This document shows positions 18,261-26,890 of a stretch of 64,000 nt of DNA, piece after piece. The notes below the pieces were generated by a model. It saw only the letters and a program-made list of their open reading frames with translations. It was not told the DNA's origin and did no database searches. Source of the stretch: Xanthomonas campestris pv. badrii (GTDB taxonomy: Bacteria > Pseudomonadota > Gammaproteobacteria > Xanthomonadales > Xanthomonadaceae). The first letter of the stretch is position 1. Each line of letters begins with the position of its first letter. The stretch covers positions 4,103,501-4,167,500 of the forward strand of contig NZ_CP051651.1 in assembly GCF_012848175.1 (NCBI RefSeq), read 5' to 3'. The position numbers and the translations under genes were made by a program.

Positions 18261-18977
18261 ATGGGCCTGTGGGACCGTTTGTTTGGACGCAAGAGCACTG
18301 CGGCAGACACGCCGCGCACGGCACCGACGGCAACGTCTGTCGCTGCCGCAGACGCGTCGGAGGTGGCGGCCGAGATCGACCGCGTGCTGCAGCCGGCGCT
18401 GAGTGCGTTTCGGCGCGGCGACCATGTCGGTGCCTACAACGCTGCGCAGGCGCAGCTCCACCTTGGTGCCGATGCGCAGCGCCTGTGCGCGCTGTCGTTG
18501 AGCGCGCTGGACCGCTATCGCGAAGCCTACCCGCACTGGCTGGCGCTGTACGCGCTGGAGCCCACCGCACACAACGCACTGCAGCTGGCAACCACCTCGG
18601 TGATGTGCAACGAGATCGTCCAGGGCGAGCAGTGGCTGCTGACCTTCGACAACCTCAATGCGCAGGAGCGGTCCACCTCGCCGGCGACCGCGCGTACCAG
18701 CTTCCTTACCGCGCTCACCCGCGCCGGCCACGGGGCGCACGCGCTGCCGCACCTGGAATGGCTGCGCGAGGCATACGCTGGCATGTCCATCACCGACAGC
18801 CACTTCCTGTACGTGCGCGGGCTGCCGTTTCTCGAAGCCTTTCTTGAGCGCAGCACGCCGCTGTTGCGCCAATGCCTGCCTGCCGACACAGTGCCCGAGT
18901 GGTACGCGCAACTGCAACCTGCGCTGGATCCGCCCGGGCAGGCGATGGTGGCTGCCCACATCGCATCGCTGCAATGA
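18261..18977 (+). CDS. Hypothetical protein with TPR-like helices
   Basis: A 238-residue soluble protein starting MGLWDRLFGRK behind a good ribosome site (GGGAAGGGAGA). After a low-complexity Ala/Thr segment (12-35), the rest is helical with alternating small and aromatic residues (RYREAYPHWLALYALEPTAH), like a degenerate tetratricopeptide array. The function is not recognised. Its stop overlaps the start of the next gene (ATGA, 18,974-18,977), so the two form one unit. The insertion sequence ends 121 bases upstream and may have split off its original promoter. Confidence 0.7.
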   Translation: MGLWDRLFGRKSTAADTPRTAPTATSVAAADASEVAAEIDRVLQPALSAFRRGDHVGAYNAAQAQLHLGADAQRLCALSLSALDRYREAYPHWLALYALEPTAHNALQLATTSVMCNEIVQGEQWLLTFDNLNAQERSTSPATARTSFLTALTRAGHGAHALPHLEWLREAYAGMSITDSHFLYVRGLPFLEAFLERSTPLLRQCLPADTVPEWYAQLQPALDPPGQAMVAAHIASLQ

Positions 18978-19549
18978 GCGCCGTCCGGCCAGCATCGGCG
19001 CAGCAGCGTGGTAGCTTCGTCACTCCATTGGCGTGGGTTTCGCTGTTGCTGGGGGTGGTCAGCGTGCTGGCCAATCTGGTGCAGATCGCCATGATCGCAC
19101 TGACGCCAGGTGCGGCATCGCTAGGGCTGCCCGAAGGCATCACCCTGCCCCCCTCCTGGCAGTGGCTGATCGATCACGCCCTGTCGTTATCCGTCGCCGG
19201 CGTGGTGCTCTCGGCTGCGTTCTGCGGGTTGAGTTGGGCGCTGCTGCAGCGGCGCGAGTGGGCAAGGCTTGGTTTCGTGGCGGTGTTGCTGGTGACCGGC
19301 CTGCTCAATTTCGGCGGACTGGCGTTGATCGGGCCGTTGTTCGACGGCGTGCAGGCGATGTTGCCTGCCGACGTCGTGCACAGCCCGGAATGGCCGGAGC
19401 TGCAGGCACGCCTGCAGGTGACCCGCCAGGCCGCGTTGCTGCTGACCGGCCTGGGCGCCTTGGCAATCGGCTGCGTGCATACAGCGCTGGCATGGCGGCT
19501 GTGTACTCCCGCAGTATGTGCGGAGTTTGCGTCGTCGGCCTCGGACTAA
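18974..19549 (+). CDS. Hypothetical inner-membrane protein
   Basis: A 191-residue protein with four hydrophobic segments, near residues 18-43, 68-92, 97-122 and 155-180. A periplasmic-type loop (GITLPPSWQWLIDH) lies between the first two. No conserved family is recognised. Translationally coupled to the upstream TPR-like gene, so the pair probably works together. Confidence 0.7.
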   Translation: MSAVRPASAQQRGSFVTPLAWVSLLLGVVSVLANLVQIAMIALTPGAASLGLPEGITLPPSWQWLIDHALSLSVAGVVLSAAFCGLSWALLQRREWARLGFVAVLLVTGLLNFGGLALIGPLFDGVQAMLPADVVHSPEWPELQARLQVTRQAALLLTGLGALAIGCVHTALAWRLCTPAVCAEFASSASD

Positions 19550-19820
19550 GAGCGGCAACGGTCCTGTACTTGGATGTAGATGCGTTTCGAGTGAGCAGTC
19601 GCGGGTAAACTTGGCGGAACTATTGGACGACGTGAAGCTTGATGAGATGCCTCGCGCGCTGTTTGGTAACCGCTGTTAGAGGCACCTGACGCGCCCAAAA
19701 GTCGGTGACGCGTATCTCAATGTGTTGCGGCGAGCCGCCAGCAAGCTTGCGATGCGGGTGCGAGCGAGCGCCGTGGACGCCGACCTGCGGCGCCTTGCCG
19801 GCTTTTTCGAGCCGCCGCGC
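19550..19820. other. Intergenic region at the left edge of the accessory island
   Basis: 271 bases between a rightward gene and the leftward island operon. No gene, terminator or repeat was recognised. Confidence 0.4.
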
Positions 19821-20177
19821 TCATCGCTCAGACGCGCGAACGAAGACAGGAACTGCATAGCGCGCGATCTGGTGCGCTAGGTTGAATGCTGGCTGCGCCG
19901 TGACCGGAGGGGTACGCGTCCGACGCAGCGTTAGGTCGATCTTCCACGGCAAGCCCAGATCGGCCAGCGCCTCGCCAAGCCGCGCCAGACCAATAAAGTC
20001 GAGTGTGCTGGAGGTTACGCACAGATCAATATCGGAATTGGGCCGGTTAGTTCCGCGTGCGCGCGATCCGTACAGGCATACCTCTTCCACCGTGACGCAT
20101 TGGGCGAAGACCGCGCCCATGCACAGCCAGTACGCAGCGGCCACGCCGCCTGGCGCCGGGGCGTCAAAGTCGCTCAT
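19821..20177 (-). CDS. mntA: MNT-type nucleotidyltransferase (antitoxin-like)
   Basis: A 118-residue minimal nucleotidyltransferase with the GSX10DXD motif as GSRARGTNRPNSDID and a third acidic residue in WKIDL. In HEPN/MNT toxin-antitoxin modules such a protein transfers AMP to the HEPN partner and silences its RNase activity. The ATG overlaps the end of the HEPN-like gene by 14 bases. It is the last gene of a long leftward operon. Symbol by family; the activity has not been shown here. Confidence 0.8.
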   Translation of the reverse strand: MSDFDAPAPGGVAAAYWLCMGAVFAQCVTVEEVCLYGSRARGTNRPNSDIDLCVTSSTLDFIGLARLGEALADLGLPWKIDLTLRRTRTPPVTAQPAFNLAHQIARYAVPVFVRASER

Positions 20178-20628
20178 CGCGAAACGCCTTGAGGCGCGCG
20201 GCGAGCGATTCGAGCAGCGGCAGATGGCGCTGGACGATGGCGCAGGCAAGCTCGCGTGCAATGACTCCATGGTGCGACTTCACCGCCAGCGCTCTGCACG
20301 CACACATCTCCATCCACAGCTCGCCGTCGCCGACGACACCTCGCGCGAAGGCCTCGCGGAATGTGTCCCGCGGTCCATGCAAATCGATCAGGCCCTGCCA
20401 GCGCAGGTACTCGTTGAGCGCATGCCATGCCATGTCATAGCAGATCTCGAACACCTTGATGAGGCCTTGGTCGGCGAGGTTGCCCGCCCCGAAGGTCTCT
20501 TCACCGATCTGACTGCGCGCCCACACGAGCGTGTACGCGAACTTGTCGGCACGCTGCTCCCAGCGTGCGGGACAATCGACCGGATCGGCCGCATCAAGCG
20601 CTTCGGGCAGTGCGCTGAGATTGGTCAT
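20164..20628 (-). CDS. hepT: HEPN-like / HI0074-family nucleotidyltransferase partner (toxin-like)
   Basis: A 154-residue helical protein of the HI0074 substrate-binding/HEPN group. The family pattern of aromatic helix, LRWQGL, AFARG and WMEMC segments is followed by an R-x6-H pair (R112, H119), the likely HEPN RNase site. The tyrosine that usually follows the histidine in HxY, and is the AMP acceptor in HepT, is not there. Start ATG and the PhyH stop overlap (20,625-20,628). It could be a ribonuclease toxin or only a binding partner of the nucleotidyltransferase. Confidence 0.75.
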   Translation of the reverse strand: MTNLSALPEALDAADPVDCPARWEQRADKFAYTLVWARSQIGEETFGAGNLADQGLIKVFEICYDMAWHALNEYLRWQGLIDLHGPRDTFREAFARGVVGDGELWMEMCACRALAVKSHHGVIARELACAIVQRHLPLLESLAARLKAFRDERL

Positions 20629-21401
20629 AACAGTTCGCGGGCAAGGCGCGAGCGCCAACCGGCCACAGCGGCCGTGTCAGCCCGTTCTATTTCCGGTGGA
20701 AAGACGCGACGCTTGTGCGCGAAATAGACCTCGCGCAGGTCCCCTTCTTCCGAGGCGTTGTACGTCAGGAAGAAGGCGCGGCGGTGGGACCGGCTTCTAT
20801 TGGGGCTGGACTGATGAGGCAGAAACGCGCTGAACACGACCGCGTCGCCGGGTAACAGGTAGAGCGCCTCCCACGAAATGGAGCATGCATCCACCAACTG
20901 ACCGTGCGAATGGGGAAGCAGGGTGCGACCGCACGCGAACTCGCAATCGACCTGCAGCGCTCCATTTTCCGCCGTTGTCTCGTCCACCGCGACCATTACC
21001 GAGACCGCCTCTTGCGTCAGCAGGCGCCAAGCAGGCGCGTCCTGATGCGGCGCGTAGCCACCGCCTCCCGCCGGCTTGAGGTTAAGCTTTTCCTTGAAGA
21101 GCACGTACGGCCGCCCGAAGGCGGCAAAGACCGCCTCATGCATCGCCGGGTTGTCAAACACTGCTGGCGCCTCGGGGCAATGCTCAAGAAACGCCTCGAC
21201 CCGGTTGAGAAGACGCGTGCCCCCGGGTCCGAGCTCGAAATACTTCATCCAGCGCCCGGCGGTTTCCGGTGCGGCTTCGAGGAAATCGGCCAGCACTCGC
21301 AATCGGTCAAGGGCCACGCCCGAAAATGCCGATCGCAGCACGATATAGCCGTGGCGCTGAAACGCCGAGGAATAATTGATTTGCCCCTTAATGGATTGCA
21401 C
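20625..21401 (-). CDS. PhyH-type Fe(II)/2-oxoglutarate dioxygenase
   Basis: A 258-residue protein with the iron-binding triad HxD...H (H119, D121 in PHQDAPAW; H196 in PHQSSP) and arginines just after for 2-oxoglutarate. Family members hydroxylate small molecules or peptides. The GTG at 21,401 is chosen since it lies 4 bases after the transporter stop and directly precedes family-like sequence. The stop overlaps the HEPN gene start. In this operon it may oxidise the product made by the upstream enzymes; the substrate is unknown. Confidence 0.82.
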   Translation of the reverse strand: MQSIKGQINYSSAFQRHGYIVLRSAFSGVALDRLRVLADFLEAAPETAGRWMKYFELGPGGTRLLNRVEAFLEHCPEAPAVFDNPAMHEAVFAAFGRPYVLFKEKLNLKPAGGGGYAPHQDAPAWRLLTQEAVSVMVAVDETTAENGALQVDCEFACGRTLLPHSHGQLVDACSISWEALYLLPGDAVVFSAFLPHQSSPNRSRSHRRAFFLTYNASEEGDLREVYFAHKRRVFPPEIERADTAAVAGWRSRLARELL

Positions 21402-21405
21402 AGGG

Positions 21406-22674
21406 TTACTCGCGAAGGTCGCTCGCCCCGAACGCAGCCGGGTATCGGACGAGGTAGTAGTCGTGCGCGTCCAGCAGAGGGCGCGCCAACAGTTCGCGAA
21501 CCCCCTGCGCGAAGTACAGCGCCATACTGCAACACCCAACGATCCCGGCGGCGGTGGCTGCAGCCACGCAGGCGGACGTGTGCTGCAGCAGCCATCCGAA
21601 ACCGCCGAGCCCAACCGGCACGGCCGCTTGGCTCAACCACTTGCCCCAACTTGAGAGCCGTGCCCGGAACGCCGCCGGTGTCGCCGCGCTCCGATACGCC
21701 GCGCATCGTGAGTTATGCAGGCCGGTTCCCACGCCGCACGCGAACGAACCGACCGCCAGTGTCCCCGCAGATGCACATACTGCGTAGAGGCCAATGCCCG
21801 CGCCTATGAGCGCAACGCTGCCGACAGCCGCTGACAAGGATGACACCGAGCCACGCCGACGCGGCGTCAGGCGGCTGCCTGCCCAGAGTCCGATGGCCAT
21901 GGCGGCGCTGAACGCGCCCACATACCACGCGGGTTGCCGTTGCTCATGGAGAACGAGAACGGGCACTGTCAGGGAGACAAACGGAATGACGCACCCGTTG
22001 ATGACCGCGCCGATCACGTTCCAGTCCCGCTCTGCCGGAATGCGAATCGACAGGCGCACCCCCGCCGTCAAACTGGTGAACCAACCATCGCGCGCCCTAC
22101 CCGGCAACGCCGGCTCGGGGACACGGATCGAGGCAGTCAACAGCAGCGTAACCATGAGCATCGCCGCGTTGACCGCGAGGGCCAGCGACAACGGGATCCA
22201 GGTCGCGCCGAATCCGGCGATCAACGGCGCTAGCAGAAGGACGAGGGCCTGTGAGGCGGTAATCGCCGCAAAAGCCTGCCCGAGGCGTTCGCGCTGCACT
22301 AGCGACGGAATGATGCTGCCGGACACGGCCGTCATCAGGCTCACGCCCAACGCAAGCGAGCCGACAATGAGCTCGGTGACCAGCGGGCGGTAGTGCCCGT
22401 CCCATGTCGCAGCCCAAAGCGCGATCACGCCTGCAAGCGACCAAAGGTCTGCGGCGAGGGCACAGGCCTTGCGCGACCAGCGATCAGCCAGCGGCGCGAG
22501 GATGGGGAGGCTGACCAGCCCACACAACGAAAAAATGAGCGCCAACCGGGTAAAATCTGCCTTGGACCCCGTGCGTGGCAGCAGCCACCACGACAGACTC
22601 AGGAAGCTGCAGCGACCGCCGAGGATGGCGAGGAACTGCCCGGTCCGAAAGCGGACGAAGTCAGGCGAAGGCAC
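21406..22674 (-). CDS. Major facilitator superfamily transporter
   Basis: About 422 residues with roughly twelve hydrophobic segments and an MFS-like loop after the second segment (PLADRWSRK). It resembles efflux-type MFS proteins (MacA/entS-like). The GTG at 22,674 gives a 14-base overlap with the ATPase gene, like other joints in this operon; an ATG at 22,740 is possible but its first 22 residues look like an out-of-frame copy of the ATPase end. It probably exports the product or a relative of it. Confidence 0.8.
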   Translation of the reverse strand: MPSPDFVRFRTGQFLAILGGRCSFLSLSWWLLPRTGSKADFTRLALIFSLCGLVSLPILAPLADRWSRKACALAADLWSLAGVIALWAATWDGHYRPLVTELIVGSLALGVSLMTAVSGSIIPSLVQRERLGQAFAAITASQALVLLLAPLIAGFGATWIPLSLALAVNAAMLMVTLLLTASIRVPEPALPGRARDGWFTSLTAGVRLSIRIPAERDWNVIGAVINGCVIPFVSLTVPVLVLHEQRQPAWYVGAFSAAMAIGLWAGSRLTPRRRGSVSSLSAAVGSVALIGAGIGLYAVCASAGTLAVGSFACGVGTGLHNSRCAAYRSAATPAAFRARLSSWGKWLSQAAVPVGLGGFGWLLQHTSACVAAATAAGIVGCCSMALYFAQGVRELLARPLLDAHDYYLVRYPAAFGASDLRE

Positions 22675-23335
22675 GCGCGTGTGCCTCAGGGCGCAATAGG
22701 TCGTGCGGCGCCTGTCCAATGTGCCATAAGGTGGCCTCAATGGCCTCGACGAACGCCGACTGGTGACAGGTCATTAGGACTGTCCCTGCGCTAGCTGCAT
22801 CATGGATCAGCTCGACGAGCGCGTCGGCGGTTATTTGGTCGAGTCCGTTAAACGGTTCGTCCAGCACGAGCAGCGGGCGCTCTATCAGCAACGCAGCCAG
22901 ATGCATGAATTTCTTGCGGGTGCCGAGCGACGCCTCGCCGAACGTCGTGCCGAGGTAGGGTTCGACGTTGAGGCGGTGGACGAGGTGCGTAAATCGTGCG
23001 CCTCCCACGGCCTCGCCCTGTCCGTGCGCGCGCGCTACCAGGCGTGCGTACTCTTCTCCCGTCACGAAAGGGTAAAACGTGGCCGCATCTGGGACAAAGG
23101 CCAGGTTGCGGCGCGCGTCGACGAAATTGCGTTTCAAATCGTGTCCGGCAATGGAGATCCGGCCGCGATACGGAATGACGCCGCACACGGCGCCCAGCAA
23201 GGTCGATTTGCCTGCACCATTAGGGCCTGCGATGACGTGACAGCCGGTCGGAAACGCGTGTGTCAGCTCATCAAAGATCTTCGTCCGCCCGTACGAGATC
23301 GTCAGTTCAGTCAAGGACAGTGGAAGCATGGTCAT
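22661..23335 (-). CDS. ABC transporter ATP-binding protein
   Basis: A 224-residue single ATPase domain with Walker A GPNGAGKST, a degenerate signature (SLGTRKK in place of LSGGQ), Walker B LLVLDEP and a switch histidine in TCHQS. The ATG at 23,335 overlaps the permease stop (ATGA), so it is preferred to two ATGs slightly upstream. It would energise the permease encoded just before it. The weak signature motif is normal for short exporters of the CcmA/bacteriocin type. Confidence 0.88.
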   Translation of the reverse strand: MTMLPLSLTELTISYGRTKIFDELTHAFPTGCHVIAGPNGAGKSTLLGAVCGVIPYRGRISIAGHDLKRNFVDARRNLAFVPDAATFYPFVTGEEYARLVARAHGQGEAVGGARFTHLVHRLNVEPYLGTTFGEASLGTRKKFMHLAALLIERPLLVLDEPFNGLDQITADALVELIHDAASAGTVLMTCHQSAFVEAIEATLWHIGQAPHDLLRPEAHARAFA

Positions 23336-24540
23336 CGCGCCCATACGGACGCCACCCAGGAGGTGGCAACTACGATAGAAATGGAGAACAGCAATCCGGC
23401 GGCGATCGTGTGCCTCGGCCACGCGCAGTAGGCGACGTACTGGAACGCGCTTAGCAGCATCGCACAGATCGCCACCAGCGCTCCACAGCGCAGCCCGCTG
23501 CGGGCCGCAACCAGGGACAACAGGACGCCAACGAACAGTAACGCCGGACCTTCGACCGCCACGATCGCCTGCAGCACCCGCACCGGACGCGCGATCGGCA
23601 GCGGCGCGAGAACACCCGCATAGGCCCGTTGGTGCCCCGTCAGCGTGCCGAAACCGAGCCCGAGAACACCGGTCGCGAGTGCCGCATAGGCGGCAGCTAA
23701 TCCGACCGCGCGGGAAGGTGTCCCGTCGGACTGGGCAACCAGCAGGCCAACAAATACCCCAAGCGCGGCGACCAGTGCCAGCGTAAGGCGGTAGGCGCCA
23801 TGCCTCCCGCGGTACAGGCCAATCCAATATAAGGCGGTCAGAGTTGTGCACCGCCATGCGGCGAGTCTGCCTGGCGCGCAACGCTTGGCTTGGCGTGGCC
23901 GAAAATCGCGGGGCAACGGCGGGCAGCTCCCGAGCCAGACGACGGCGGCGATGATAGCGGTCGCCACAAGCATCCTTGCGCCAGGTCTTGCGTCCCCGCA
24001 CGCAAGAAAGGCCGCGCCGACGCTGATCGCCGCAACGACATAACGCGCACGCAGAATCGCCAACTGCACGATGAGTGCGATCGCGCTTACCGCCAGCATG
24101 GTCACGACGCGTTCGACCATATTCATGGGGGGTGGCGCGGTCCCTGCAGCAACCGCGAGCAGTACCGTCCAAGGGGTCGACACCGATGCAAGAAACAGCG
24201 CGTCGCGGAGCAACACCTGGAGCTGCGGCACGGGCAGGCTGTTCATGATCGCAGCCGCCGCTACAGAGCCCACGGCACCACGCTGGAGTGCCGCCCAGAG
24301 CGCCAGCACGAGGACATACCCGACCGCGCTGGCCCCGGCCGCGGGGTTCGGGGCGAAGACCTGCTGTAGGGGCGCCAACACGACCGCCTGGAAGGCGGGA
24401 AGGCCCGGCAGCGCAAGCAAGGCGATCACCAGCACGACCTGCTTATACCGCGTCACGCGCTCCTTGAGCTCGACGCGATAGTGTCGCAGGGCCAACCTCA
24501 GCAGATCAGAGGTGGACAGCGAGCGGCTATGCGGGCGCAT
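23332..24540 (-). CDS. ABC transporter permease-type membrane protein
   Basis: A 402-residue polytopic protein with about ten hydrophobic segments and a cytoplasmic N-terminus rich in arginine. No conserved permease signature was recognised, but it overlaps the ATPase gene by 4 bases and is of the size of ABC-2-like permeases in peptide export operons. The ATG at 24,540 overlaps the end of the upstream gene by 14 bases. Confidence 0.78.
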   Translation of the reverse strand: MRPHSRSLSTSDLLRLALRHYRVELKERVTRYKQVVLVIALLALPGLPAFQAVVLAPLQQVFAPNPAAGASAVGYVLVLALWAALQRGAVGSVAAAAIMNSLPVPQLQVLLRDALFLASVSTPWTVLLAVAAGTAPPPMNMVERVVTMLAVSAIALIVQLAILRARYVVAAISVGAAFLACGDARPGARMLVATAIIAAVVWLGSCPPLPRDFRPRQAKRCAPGRLAAWRCTTLTALYWIGLYRGRHGAYRLTLALVAALGVFVGLLVAQSDGTPSRAVGLAAAYAALATGVLGLGFGTLTGHQRAYAGVLAPLPIARPVRVLQAIVAVEGPALLFVGVLLSLVAARSGLRCGALVAICAMLLSAFQYVAYCAWPRHTIAAGLLFSISIVVATSWVASVWAR

Positions 24541-25378
24541 AGGCCGCCGCCGCTTGAACACGTCCCACCGCTGCCTCGGCCCGGACGAACGCCCGGTCCA
24601 GGATGTCGCGTCCGCGCGCGTCGAACATGGCGCAGTTCGTACGCATGGCTTGGCCCAAGGCATGGATGATGCGGATCACACGCGCCGTCGAGCGATGGTA
24701 AACCGGACACGCGTCCAGCTGCCCGGTGGCCTCGCGGTACAGCAGCATTTCGACGGCAACGATATAGCTGTGAAACGCCAGGTAGATCGGGAAGCAGGTA
24801 CCGCCCATTACGAAGGGCAAGCCGGTTTTGACCTGCACGTCTTTGCGATCCTGTGCCATGTGGGGGTCAAGCGTGTCATCGACGAAAAGCAGCATATGCA
24901 CGAGCTGGTGGACAAGCAGCTCATGGAAATCCAGTTCGTCGAAATCGTCCTTGAAGTTGAAGTTCGCGACGCCGATGGTGTCTTCGGTGGTGCCGTTGGT
25001 GTATTCGCTCAGTTGGTTGACGACGATCAACCGGACACAGAAGTTCGCCATTTGGCACAGCCGAGGTGCCTTGTCGGAGAGCGTCTGCAATGCCCGGTCG
25101 AAGTAGCCGTTCGCCAGCCGCTCGCGCAGCAACGACGAGTTCTCCGCAAAGAAACGCTTCTTCTGCTCCGCGAACCGAGGCGCGTAAGGTTTCAGGCCTT
25201 CGAAATCGACGAGTCGCGGGCCCAACCAATCGATCGCTACCTCTATGATCGAGTGGGCCTGCAAAAATTGGTTGAACCCGGCGACAGCCGTCCTATCGTC
25301 TAATCGTTGAGCGTGCAGTGCCCCTGCGCGACGCAGTAGCAGGCTTGTGACAACTTCGTCCCCAAACAGGTGGTACAT
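24527..25378 (-). CDS. Protein resembling HExxH-type peptide hydroxylase/modification enzymes
   Basis: A 283-residue protein. Its central segment LLVHQLVHMLLF (H157, Q158, H161) has the layout of the HExxH motif of putative peptide-modifying enzymes found in RiPP clusters, but with glutamine in place of the glutamate. Acidic residues follow (VDDTLD). The MNIO gene stops 4 bases before its start and the permease gene overlaps its end. If the metal site is real it may hydroxylate a peptide; if the Q disables it, it may act as a scaffold. The assignment is by motif and context only. Confidence 0.55.
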   Translation of the reverse strand: MYHLFGDEVVTSLLLRRAGALHAQRLDDRTAVAGFNQFLQAHSIIEVAIDWLGPRLVDFEGLKPYAPRFAEQKKRFFAENSSLLRERLANGYFDRALQTLSDKAPRLCQMANFCVRLIVVNQLSEYTNGTTEDTIGVANFNFKDDFDELDFHELLVHQLVHMLLFVDDTLDPHMAQDRKDVQVKTGLPFVMGGTCFPIYLAFHSYIVAVEMLLYREATGQLDACPVYHRSTARVIRIIHALGQAMRTNCAMFDARGRDILDRAFVRAEAAVGRVQAAAAYAPA

Positions 25379-25382
25379 GGCG

Positions 25383-26222
25383 TCAAGCAGCGGCGACGGT
25401 CAGCGCTAGCGGCTTCCGCAACCCACGTCGGGCCAGGATGCCGCGGGCAATATCGAGCTCGGCCAGCGTGTCGCTGAACAAACCGAAATTGGAGTCGCGC
25501 TCGATGATAACGGCCTCCGGCCGTATGCGCCGACACACCTGATCGAACAGCTCCCACACCTCGCGCCAAACATCCGTAGCATGCGTGTCGACCATCATGC
25601 CGAACTTGCGTGACCCGCCGGCCAGATGCACCTCGATGACGCGGTCGAGCGGCAGTTGCTCCAAATAGGTCATCGGATCGAAGTGATGGTTCGACGCGTT
25701 GATGTAGAGGTTGTTCACATCAAGGAGCAGGCCACAGCCTGTCGCCTCGCACAGCATGCGCAGGAAATCCGCTTCGGGGATGATCGAACCCGGGATTGGG
25801 TAGTAAGAAGTGATGTTCTCCACGAGAAACGGCCGGTCGCTGAACGACTGAACTGCCCGGATCTTCGCAACGGTGCGCTCAAGGTCTTCGTTCGACAACT
25901 GCATGGGCATCAGATGCCCGACCTCGACCCCGTCCTCCGCAGTGAGCGAGAGGTGGTCGCTGAACCACTCGTGGGGCGTAACGGAAAGTGTGTGAGCAAG
26001 GTTGGTGCAATAGGTCTCCGGCATTTCATTAGACGAGCCAAGCGAGAGATCGAGTCCGTGCAGCGACACCGGCAGGCGTGACATGAGTATCTCAAGCACT
26101 GGATCGTCGCTCTGGATGAACAGTTTCTCGGTCGTGACCTCGAGAATATCCAGCGACCCGGTATTGGCGAGTAGTTCCTCACGGAGCTGGCTCTTGTAGT
26201 TCACACCGACCATTGTCGACAT
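25383..26222 (-). CDS. DUF692 / MNIO multinuclear non-heme iron oxidase
   Basis: A 279-residue TIM-barrel protein of the DUF692 family (MbnB, TglH relatives). Metal ligand positions are visible in order: SLHGLDLS (H55), SDHLS (D89, H90), ENITSY (E135), DVNN (D169), EVHLAGG (E197, H199), DTHATD (D212, H214) and ERDSN (E241). Characterised members use two or three irons to rebuild cysteine or aspartate residues in a precursor peptide, usually with a small RRE-containing partner. The partner may be represented only by the broken frame just upstream. No precursor gene was found nearby. Confidence 0.92.
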   Translation of the reverse strand: MSTMVGVNYKSQLREELLANTGSLDILEVTTEKLFIQSDDPVLEILMSRLPVSLHGLDLSLGSSNEMPETYCTNLAHTLSVTPHEWFSDHLSLTAEDGVEVGHLMPMQLSNEDLERTVAKIRAVQSFSDRPFLVENITSYYPIPGSIIPEADFLRMLCEATGCGLLLDVNNLYINASNHHFDPMTYLEQLPLDRVIEVHLAGGSRKFGMMVDTHATDVWREVWELFDQVCRRIRPEAVIIERDSNFGLFSDTLAELDIARGILARRGLRKPLALTVAAA

Positions 26223-26225
26223 GGT

Positions 26226-26842
26226 TCAGCCCTCGTGCATGGCGTCGGGGATGCAAGGCGCAAGGACGCCCGCAGTTAGCAACGACGCAACTAGCGTCGA
26301 CAGATGAGGATGCCGGTTGAGGAGTTCGGCATGCGAGTAGCGGCCGTCAAACAACTCGAGCGACTTTTCCACGGCGGAACCCAACTTGAGAGTCCCGACG
26401 CCGCCGCGCTTCCAGTTTTTGAAAAATAGATCACGCCTTCCTTGCCGACTTGTTCCGTAAAAAGATCGAGGATTGCGCGCCCGGTATCGCCCCGATAGCC
26501 GGAATGCACGGCGCCACTGAAGGCCATCACGTGGGCTTTTCGTTTCAGCGCCACTACGTCGCCTTTGACATAACCCACTACGTGCCCTGCCGCGTTCCAC
26601 AAGAGCAGCAGCATCGCGCCCGATACCGCGTGGATTCGGCGTATAGCGTCCTCATACCGAGCGACGCTGGACGCGCGCTCCCCAGGCTCGAAGAGCATGA
26701 AACCTGTCTCGTCATCCAGCGATTGCAAAAACGCCAGCCAAGCGGCCGCGTCTTCAACTCTCGACGCTCGTAGAGAAACCGCCTTTCGCGCCAGCACCTG
26801 GGCAGGCGCTGCGACCTGTAATTTTGCATCCATGTCAGCCAC
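26226..26842 (-). pseudogene. Frameshifted GNAT acetyltransferase / winged-helix-like remnant
   Basis: The first frame (26,842 down to about 26,430) reads as the first two-thirds of a GNAT acetyltransferase (DDETGFMLFEPGER; GYRGDTGRAILDLF). Before the usual last strands the reading changes at a T5/A5 run near 26,430, and protein-like sequence continues in another frame to 26,226: a short winged-helix-like tail (LELFDGRYSHAELLNRHPHL). Either one base was lost from the homopolymer or two truncated genes were joined. The tail ends 3 bases before the MNIO ATG, where its partner protein would be expected. It could also be a slippage site. Function unknown. Confidence 0.6.
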
Positions 26843-26890
26843 AGTCTATGTCGCCGTCGATCAGGCATAGCGAGAGCCTAACCCGCCCAG

